A stretch of 64,000 nucleotides of DNA from Euptelea pleiosperma (Eukaryota; Streptophyta; Magnoliopsida; Ranunculales; Eupteleaceae), in NCBI GenBank assembly GCA_035048495.1, contig CM068540.1, positions 2,588,829-2,652,828 on the forward strand. Reading direction: 5' to 3'. Of this stretch, positions 57,083 to 64,000 are shown one piece after another (position 1 is the first letter of the stretch; each line of letters begins with the position of its first letter). The position numbers and the translations under genes are program-made. Below the pieces are notes generated by a model that worked only from the letters and a program-made list of their open reading frames with translations, did not search any database and was not told the origin of the DNA.

Positions 57083-58633
57083 TGAAATTTCATCAGTCCG
57101 TTCTCTTTAACTCGATATACCTAGAAGGGGGTTGATTAGGTATTTAAAATTATTTATACTTACACAGTTTTACTGGACTATAGTAAGGGATAAAATCGCA
57201 TGCCTTAGTTGTTTGATAAAAGATTATCACAACCGACTCAAATTGAATATACCTCCGTGGTATCTTTTCTTTTCGTCATTTAACCTAATCAGAATAGATT
57301 GCGAAATACAAACAAACAATCACACAAGATAAGAGATTTTTACGTGAAAACCTTAGTCAAGGAAAAATCACGGGACCACATCCAGATGAAAAGTATCACT
57401 AACTGAAAAGTTAAACGAAACAAAGGTTACCTACGCAACACCATTATAAATATAACTTCCAACCTTAGCCAATGCCTACTGCCGATGCGTCCACATCCTT
57501 TAAATCAACGCTACGAATCCACGCGCACCCTTCAAGCCAAGAAGCCTTATCTGCTTGTTCAATTTGGTACAATCCAAACCTAACATCGATCGGCTCATCC
57601 GATCTTAATTCTCAACACTCCCGCTTTTGCAGAAGGTGAAGAATTCAGTACATCCTGAACCCTAAATTACTCAAATGGTGTTGAGTCACACTGCTACACT
57701 TAGGCTACTAGGTGGAATATAGAAGTGAAAGACCTAAGCTGAGAAAATTATCAAGCTCTTGGCTTTTATCAAGAAGAGAAAAAGCTCACAAGATGTGGAT
57801 AGAAAATAAGCTTCTTGCTCTTCGAATGGACACTCTAATAAATATAACATTTTCTTCTCTCTCTTTAAGATTGAGTCACTCTGTGTCTCTGTGTATTTAG
57901 AGAAGGCATAGAAGGGTTGTATTTATAGAATTCCAAAACCCTGAGTCGTGCAGAACGTGAGATAATGGAACCGTAAATTTTGGATCTGAGAAAGACCAAT
58001 TCTGTGCATGGTCCAATCGATTGGGCCATGTCCAATCGATTGGGGTTAAGTGTCCAATCGATTGGGCTCAATAAGATTTCTGTTCCGGAGGCACCAATCG
58101 ATTACACAGGGTTCTTCAATCGATTTGACTCAGAAAAGTTTCTATCCCGAAGACTTCAATCGAGTTCATAGAGTCTCCAATCGATTGGGCTGAAATAAGT
58201 TTCTGTCTCGTAGCTTCCAATCGATTACACAGAGTCTCCAATCGATTGGTCTATGTCCAATCGATTGGGGAAAAGTGTCCAATCGATTGGACTATCCATT
58301 AGTCAATTTAATTGACTTAGACTCGGGTCAGTCCAATGACTAAGTTTGACTATTATATTTTGTTCATTTTAACCAACTCCTATGGCCACTAAGTTACTTA
58401 CCTTCCTAATCGAGCATACACGATCGTTAACTGACAAATCGGCAGTTACTTAGATGACTTTTGTCGTCAATCGTCTAATTCTTGCTGTTTCTGTCTTTTA
58501 GTCTTCACGTAGTTGGCGAAGCATGCGTACCACGACATCTCCACACTACACTAGTGCTTGTAGGAACGGTTACAAGAATGTTTTTATGTCAAACAGAATC
58601 TTTACCAAATTAAATATGAAAATATTCCTTACA
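57083..58633 (+). repeat. Solo LTR with CCAATCGATTGG array, inside the chromovirus 5' LTR
   Basis: Starts TGAAATTTCATCAG, ends ATTCCTTACA, flanked by perfect AACTC at 57078-57082 and 58634-58638. It carries the word CTAGAAGGGGGTTGATTAGG near its start. At 58011-58285 there are ten CAATCGATT cores, seven of them the full 12-bp palindrome CCAATCGATTGG. A related truncated LTR is at 45780-46581. It has no ORF. Confidence 0.85.
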
Positions 58634-58712
58634 AACTCAAGTGCCGCACGGTCTTTAGCTAGGTTCCAAGAATAAGTCTGTGACTGGTATCAGATTGACT
58701 TCAAGAAGCGAC

Positions 58713-59933
58713 ATGTCGATGGTCACTAAAGAGACAAGGGGACGTGATGGGCAAAACCCCAACACTAAGGAGAAGAGAAGGGAGATGTCCCAAGACATCT
58801 TTGCTGCCTGGGAAGCTAGGCTTGCCAAGGTAGAGCTTGTCATGGCAGATGCACGCAACAGGTTCGACGAGTTGGGCATGGGCATGGAGGACATCAAGGC
58901 GGGAGTAGAGGAACTCAAGGGGAGCATGCTGGCCACTGTCAATGAGTTGGTGCACAATCAGTAGTAAGAAATGGATGCCTTCCAAGCCCAAGTGATAGGG
59001 ATGGTGGAGACTCTGAAAGACCAAGTCGAGGAGATGAAAGGTGATTGGGCCTTATAGAAAAAGGCCATAGCCAATGACAGCATGGTCACACGTGGGATGC
59101 CCTGGATCAAGACTCCGGAACCTAAGACGTATGGTGGGTCAAGAGATGCCAAGGAGTTAGACAATTTCTTATGGGGCATGGAACAGTACTTTGATGCCAT
59201 CTCCCTCCACGATGAGAGGACTAAGATCCGCACGGTTACAATGTACCTCACTGACACAGCTACTCTATGGTGGCGAAGGCGTCACACGGACATGGAACGT
59301 GGCAATTGCAGGATCAATACTTAAGATGACTTTAAAATGAAGATCAAGAGGCAATTCTACCCGGAGGATGCTGAACATTAGGAAAGGAGGAAACTCAAAC
59401 GGCTTAAGCACATGGGGTCAATTCATGACTATGTGAAAGAGTTCTCGACCCTAATGTTGAATATCCCAGACATGCCAGACAAGGAACTACTCTTCAACTT
59501 CATAGACGGTCTCCAACTATGGGCGGAACAAGAACTAAGACGACGTGTGGTACAAGACCTCGCTAGTGCCATGGCCGCTGCCGAACAGTTACTGGAATTT
59601 AAGAGGGATGATTCCTCCAAGCCAAAGTCACCCAAAGATAGTCATGCTAAAGGTGGGGGAGATGAAGCATCTAGTGACAGGGAAGGATCAAGTCATAAGG
59701 GGAGATCAGGTCACAAGGAGGGGCCGTTCAAGCAGAATCATGGCAAATTCAGAAATGAAGGTAAGGACCACTCCAAACCAATGACTAACTGTTTCCTCTG
59801 TAATGGAGACCACTGGGCTAGGGAATTCCCACAGAGGAAGGCCTTGAATGCCCTAGCTGCCAAGTTGGGCAACCAAGGAGATGACAATGATGAGAGCCAA
59901 AGATGGGATCTTTACAACTCCTCAATGATGTGA
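58713..59933 (+). pseudogene. Chromovirus gag pseudogene
   Basis: Starts MSMVTKETRGRDG; TAG at 58962-58964, TAG near 59056, TAA near 59322 and TAG near 59380 interrupt it. The capsid core is recognisable (KTYGGSRDAKELDNFLWGME, YLTDTATLWWRRR, DFKMKIKRQFYPED, LQLWAEQELRRR). The zinc knuckle CFLCNGDHWAREF has Phe in place of the last Cys. The stop codons fit C-to-T changes of Gln codons. Confidence 0.88.
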
Positions 59934-59959
59934 AGAAGCAAGCTGAGCCTTCCAAGACT

Positions 59960-60670
59960 ATGAGCAAGGACTCATGTAAGTGGAATCTCATATCAACGGG
60001 AAGCCTACACGGGTCATGGTGGACACCGGGGCAACACATAACTTTGTCTCAGGAGAAGAGGCAAAGCGATTGGGATTAAAAGCATCCAAGGAAGAATGAT
60101 GGATAAAGACGGTAAATTCACAAGCTAAACCTATCCAAGGCACGGCTCGTGGGGTGGAGCTACGCATAGGGGAATGGAAGGGGATTGTGGATTTATCGGT
60201 CATTCCTATGGATGACTACTAAGTAGTACTAGGGGATGGAGTTCCTAAAGAAGGTCAAGGCAATACCTATGCCGTTCGTGAACTGTGTATGTATCATCGA
60301 GAAGGGAGCTCCTTGCATGGTTCCTACGGTCCAAGGAACCAAGACCGGAATAAAGATGCTCTCAGCCTTACAACTATCGAAGGGATTCAAGAAGGGTATG
60401 GCCGAAGAGCTTGATGACAGGGTGGATGGGGAACTACCCAGGGAAGAAGGCAAAGTCCTTGAAAAATCCAAGGACATGATGTCGCCTAACAAGACAGAGG
60501 CACTACCACCTATGAAAAAGGTGGGTCTAACTATCGAGTTGAAGCTTAGTATCAAACCGCCTGCATCGGCATCACCTGGGAAGGCTATTATGAGCCAACC
60601 AAAAGGAAGAATCCTAGATCGTGGGAAAACCACACGAAAAAAGAAGAAATGGATGGACACGGGGAGATGA
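59960..60670 (+). pseudogene. Chromovirus protease and linker remnant
   Basis: INGKPTRVMVDTGATHNFVS near 60000-60050 holds the aspartic protease triad DTG; it continues EAKRLGLKASKE, a stop, then GTARGVELRIGEW and MEFLKKVKAIPMPF as in plant gypsy proteases. The open frame 60236-60670 is the linker that normally leads to RT. Confidence 0.8.
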
Positions 60671-60674
60671 CCGT

Positions 60675-60860
60675 ATAGTACAACGAATTAGACTACATGC
60701 TTGCTGATCGTCGGGTAAGCAGACGTGGTGTCAAACTATATACCAAGTATTTAGTAAAATGGAAGAGATTGCCAAAGAACTAGGCTACTTGGGAGCACGC
60801 AAAAAACTCTGGCAATTTAAGGACAAAATCACAAAATACCATGAGAATGACGCGCCGAGG
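60675..60860 (+). pseudogene. Chromodomain remnant
   Basis: The frame reads LADRRVSRRGVKLYTKYLVK and WKRLPKN, a stop, ATWEHAKN, matching the chromodomain at the end of plant chromovirus integrases (YLVKWKGLP.SEATWE). In the family this domain steers integration by binding histone marks. Confidence 0.75.
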
Positions 60861-60885
60861 ACGTTGCGAAATAGGTGGGGGAGAG

Positions 60886-61418
60886 TGTCATGGGGTGACT
60901 GACTTGAAGCCAGATTTTCCCTAAACCTTAAGGTTGGCTATTCTATATAGAAGACTCTAGAACATTACGGAGAACTCCAGAGGATTTTAGAAACTCTAGA
61001 GGATTCTAGAGAACTCTAGAAGATTCTGGATTCCAGAACATTCTTAAGTATTCTAGTCATTTTCTACATGTAATATATGTACATACTCTAGATAGTTCTT
61101 AGGAAGTTCTAGTGATTCTTTGGTAGTTTATAGAATTGTATGGAGAATTCTAGAATAAGGCTTGAGGCCTATATAAGGGGACAATCCCCCTCATTTGTAA
61201 TCATCTTGGGAATCTTGTAAATCAAAGAGTTAAGTAGCAATACAAGCTTCCTCATTCTCTAAACTCTCTTGTCCACTTGTGTGCTTGAGTGAGAGTAGTG
61301 CTTAGCCAAGGTCAAGTCCTAAGTCACTTTGGGGGAAAGGCGACTTGAGCTAGCAAAGGAGTGACTAACTCAAGTGCCGCACGGTCTTTAGCTAGGTTCC
61401 AAGAATAAGTCCGTAACA
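60886..61418 (+). repeat. 3' LTR of the chromovirus
   Basis: 533 bp, TGTCATGGGG to CCGTAACA, preceded by a polypurine tract. Contains the conserved heat-shock-element-like motif, a TATA box at 61170-61178 and many TCTAGAA/TTCTAGA words. Confidence 0.88.
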
Positions 61419-62273
61419 CCGAGCCCAACCCGAGGTCGGGCCTGAGAATCTCAGCCCGAGCGGGTTGGTTGGGTTAGTCGGGTTGGTCAGGTTGGGAACA
61501 ATTCTCTATGGTTTACGAAGGTTCATCTGATTTAGGTACATCAGACTCGAGTAAACTCCATAAACATTGAAATCCCATCATACCCTTACATACCCTTCCA
61601 TAAACAAACTCCATAAACAAAAAATTGAAAATTTTATCATCTTTGGAGGGAAATAAACCATACATACCCTTGGAATCCCTCATTGTTCCTGCGAAATCTA
61701 AAACGCAACGATGAAAACCTTGAACTGAACCTCTTTTCTTGGTGATTGAATACGGAAGGAAGCCATTTTGGGAGACATGAGATGAGTAGAGACTGATGAG
61801 AAGGAGAGGAAGAAACATAGCATTTATATCAGGGCTCCTTGCTTTCGCCCTTAAGTAATTGAGCAGGGGAGTTGTTGCTCCAACACCACAGCATCGCACA
61901 CATAGAGTAAGAGTAAGAGAGAGAGAGAGAAGAAGAAGAAGAAGAAGAAGAAGACGATGGCAGGGGAAGGTTGGTTAGGGTTGGGGTTTGAGAGAGAGAG
62001 AGAGAGAGATGAGGGGTTTTCGTTTGGATATTCAAGACTCAAGAGGGGTTTTTAAGAGATCGGGCCCAAGTTTTACTTTTATAAGGCTTCAACTCGGGTT
62101 TGGGTTGGGTTGGGTTTTTGCAAGTCTCAACCTGAGCCCAACCCAATTTTGGTCGGGCTCACCAAAACGAGGCCCGAGGCCGAGCCCGAGTACTGAAGAG
62201 GCCAACCCAACCCGAGCCCAACATCGGGTTGAGCTTGTCGAGCTCAGGTTGAACCCACCCAAGTTGCAGCCCT

Positions 62274-62579
62274 ATCAAATCAATCAACCAACCACCACCT
62301 AATCCTGTTCTAGCACTTTATTAGCTCTCGAATTATCCGATGCCGAGGTGCACTGTTGTCGGTCATGCCTATTGATTCAGAAACGGGCCCGTGCACTCAG
62401 ATCCAGTAGTCAGTAACATATGCATCTCGGTCTATGATCATCCTCGGTATACTCCATTCTCTATGTTCTCGGCATGTATTGTTCTCTATGTTCTCGGCAA
62501 GTAAAGTTGCTGACTCCTCATTCATCCGTGTGGCGTCATCCTGACTGTCCACGTGGGTGTCATAAATTTAGTACCCACA
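62274..62579 (-). repeat. 5' portion of the LTR of the minus-strand gypsy element
   Basis: On the minus strand the LTR begins TGTGGGTACTAAATTTATGA at 62579, directly next to NLR sequence. The left part of the same LTR continues at 56446 after the TIR element. It shows that this gypsy element joined the NLR pseudogene first and was itself hit later. Confidence 0.65.
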
Positions 62580-63478
62580 CCGAGTAGTTACTATGCTTCC
62601 CTCTGCACCACCTCCTAAGAATATTCTCAATCTGTTCCACTTCTCATAATCTTCACTCCATACATCATCTAAAATGAGTAAAAATCTCTCCCCACCCAAT
62701 TTTTCTCAAAGGCGACTCCGTAGTAGATCCATGTCTAAGTTGTCACATTTACTCCTGGTTGCAGATTCTATAATTGTTTTTTGTTAGCTTTCTGACATCA
62801 AAATCCTCAGACACACAGACCCACATTCTTAACTTGAAATGTTCTTGTACCCTTTCATCATTGTAGGCTAATTGAGCAAGAGTTGTCTTCCCCAGACTCC
62901 CCCATATCAACAATGGGGACGACTGAAATGTCCTCGTGAACACCTGATCCAATTAACAAATCTACAATTTCTGCTTTATCTTTTTCTCTTCCAAAAATTT
63001 CTGATTCAATTATGAATGAGTGGGTTTGTCATCGCTCTCTATTCTCAGGCTGTGTATTAAAAACTCCCTCCCTAAGATGAAAATTAATCCTCTCCGCGGC
63101 AATTGCATTTAATCTATCATTGATATCCTTTGTTCTAAGGCCCATCTTAAGACGAAACGCAAGTGGGTTCGAAAGTGAAAAGAAGTTACGTACCTGGTTT
63201 CGCATTCTCATTCTCCACCTTTTGTCGAAGACCTTCTGTTGCAAACTCATCCAACAGATTGTCTGCATCTTTAAGCATGGCTAACCAGTTTCTCACTGCC
63301 TTATCCTTCACTTGTCGCTCTTCCGCATCTCGAGAACGGATTCAATTGTTGATAATGTACTCTCTAGCATTTCTAGTTGCTTCTTAGCACCTGACCACAA
63401 TTCATACTCAAGGATAGGGGAAGCCAACTTATCGAACAGCATTTCAACAAAAGCAGATAGGACTGCTTCTGCCATTCC
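62580..63478 (-). pseudogene. CC-NBS-LRR pseudogene, 5' half of the 31787-35302 NLR
   Basis: Very similar in DNA to 34378-35302. It contains the coiled coil, P-loop, RNBS-A, kinase-2 and the start of RNBS-B, then stops at 62580 against a gypsy LTR. Small indels break it: loss of codons in the coiled-coil region, an extra base at the P-loop (about 62897), an extra T near 62778, and others. All LRRs are missing. Because the intact copy has none of these changes, this one is the derived, dead duplicate. Confidence 0.92.
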
Positions 63479-63906
63479 TTCTCCTTACACAGGGAATCCT
63501 ACAAAATAGAGGGTGTGATTTGTGTAAAGAGAGGAGACTCAGATTATCTTTGGTCTTCTCTCTTGTGTGCTTATGGTTTTACTTTTTGACCTGTGATTGC
63601 ACCAAAACAGACAAAAAGACCAATAATAGTAGATGGAGGATAGAACTAAGAAGAGACTTTGAATAACTCTCTTTTTTTCCACTTCCATGAGCGGGTAATC
63701 TTGCATCTATCATCCCCAATACACTTTACACATGTAGTTAGAAGAGTGCTTTAGGCTATGTGCCATATCCAAGAGGTAGAACGTGATCAACCAATTGAAT
63801 GGTCCAGATAAGTTTTTTTGGTAAGTCTTTATTATGGAAAGTCGGGTGCTAAGATTTCTGGGCCCCACAGACAATACAATACAAGAGATCATCATCATGT
63901 GTATAT
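63479..63906 (-). other. Duplicated upstream region of the NLR pseudogene
   Basis: Follows the same order as 35303-35778 (for example GACCTGTGATTGCACCAAAA and CAACCAATTGAATGGTCCAG) with small deletions. It extends the segmental duplication well beyond the coding sequence. Confidence 0.8.
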
Positions 63907-64000
63907 AGGGGTGTCAATTTTACCCGTTTAACCAAACCGAATCGCAACCGGGACCCAAAACACCAGTTCCAGTTCCACATTTTCGGAAACCAACTAAAAA
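63907..64000. mobile_element. AGGGGTGTCAA TIR element, cut by the window end
   Basis: Starts AGGGGTGTCAATTTTACCCG like the partial element at 35779, in the same place relative to the NLR copy, and shows the GGAACC/GGTTCC vocabulary. Its right end is outside the window. Confidence 0.7.

Larger units (their letters stand above)
56531..58684 (+). repeat. 5' LTR of the chromovirus, containing a solo LTR
   Basis: Matches the 3' LTR (60886-61418) over 56531-57082 and 58634-58684. The part 57083-58633 is a later insertion. The end before the primer site reads TCTGTGAC where the 3' LTR has TCCGTAACA. Confidence 0.85.
56531..61418 (+). mobile_element. Ty3-gypsy chromovirus derivative lacking RT, RNase H and integrase
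   Basis: Both LTRs are present, start TGTCAC/TGTCAT and end (3' copy) CCGTAACA, with a 4-bp target duplication CCGA (56527-56530 and 61419-61422). In order: 5' LTR with a nested solo LTR, an initiator-tRNA-Met-type primer site TGGTATCAGA (58685-58694), gag, protease (VDTGATHNF), a linker, a chromodomain region, a polypurine tract GGTGGGGGAGAG (60874-60885) and the 3' LTR. The internal region is only about 2.2 kb. RT, RNase H and integrase are missing between about 60650 and the chromodomain. Confidence 0.88.
56447..62273. mobile_element. TIR element with AGGGCTGCAACT ends, split by a chromovirus
   Basis: Left AGGGCTGCAACTCGGGCGGG and right ...CACCCAAGTTGCAGCCCT are inverted. Flanks ATCAATCAAT and ATCAAATCAAT suggest an imperfect target duplication. 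The proper element is 56447-56530 plus 61419-62273; its interior is rich in GGGTTGGG/CCCAACCC words with (GA)n and (GAA)n runs at about 61917-61953. A minus-strand ORF at 61513-61899 is not recognised. A non-autonomous hAT-like element is likely. Confidence 0.7.

Noticed and set aside
58011..58285. Regularly repeated 12-mers resembling a CRISPR array
   Set aside because: The repeat is a short perfect palindrome in a plant LTR, spacing varies, and no cas genes exist; the DNA is eukaryotic.
58680..59257. Minus-strand ORFs of about 100 codons
   Set aside because: They are antisense to chromovirus gag.
61513..61899. 128-codon minus-strand ORF in the TIR element
   Set aside because: No recognisable domain; might be a captured fragment but the sequence gives no support.
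1..64000. tRNA or rRNA genes, CRISPR, bacterial operons, organelle inserts
   Set aside because: None could be recognised by reading both strands; a covariance-model search was not possible here.

Overview
This is nuclear DNA of a flowering plant with a repeat-rich genome. The evidence is spliced genes with GT/AG introns, a coiled-coil NBS-LRR immune receptor, an HDEL-ended ER protein, Ty1-copia, Ty3-gypsy and L1-type retroelements, and Helitrons, MULEs and hAT/PIF-like MITEs. No rRNA, tRNA, plastid or bacterial gene was seen. The species cannot be named from sequence alone.

Host genes are few. (1) 5615-6233 (+) holds the last four exons of the glucosidase II beta subunit, ending HDEL; its upstream exons are not visible here. 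(2) 12460-13521 (-) is an intact zinc-ribbon plus RING-H2 E3 ubiquitin ligase. (3) 31787-35302 (-) is an intact 1171-residue CC-NBS-LRR receptor. Relics are a cytosolic pyruvate kinase pseudogene (10.8-11.4 kb), one VPS41 exon (38.3-38.4 kb, -), the first exon of a TPX2-like gene (41.8-42.0 kb, -) and a truncated second copy of the NLR (62.6-63.5 kb, -).

Layout: 1-4.3 kb, a (+) copia element inserted in a (-) copia element. 4.3-6.6 kb, glucosidase II beta 3' end. 7.0-9.0 kb, head-to-tail array of mini-Helitrons (array A). 9.3-12 kb, MITEs and the pyruvate kinase pseudogene. 12.2-14.4 kb, RING gene. 14.8-16.6 kb, MULE- and hAT-type MITEs. 16.85-19.5 kb, degenerate LINE. 19.5-31.2 kb, two direct copies of an old segmental duplication, each with its own later insertions: Helitron array B and a MULE in copy 1, a LINE broken by a solo LTR in copy 2. 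31.4-36 kb, NLR and flank. 37.7-38.4 kb, Helitron array C beside the VPS41 exon. 40.6-45.8 kb, LINE pieces, TPX2 exon and duplicated intergenic repeats. 45.8-50.2 kb, gypsy pol broken by a 1.7-kb solo LTR. 53.2-62.6 kb, a four-level nest: gypsy LTR, then a TIR element, then a chromovirus, then a solo LTR. 62.6-64 kb, duplicate of the NLR 5' half and promoter.

The most unusual features are three tandem arrays of about 160-170-bp Helitron-like units joined 3' end to 5' end without host DNA; a chromovirus that keeps gag, protease and chromodomain but lacks RT, RNase H and integrase, with perfect heat-shock-element trimers upstream of the LTR TATA box; and an LTR family carrying clusters of the palindrome CCAATCGATTGG.
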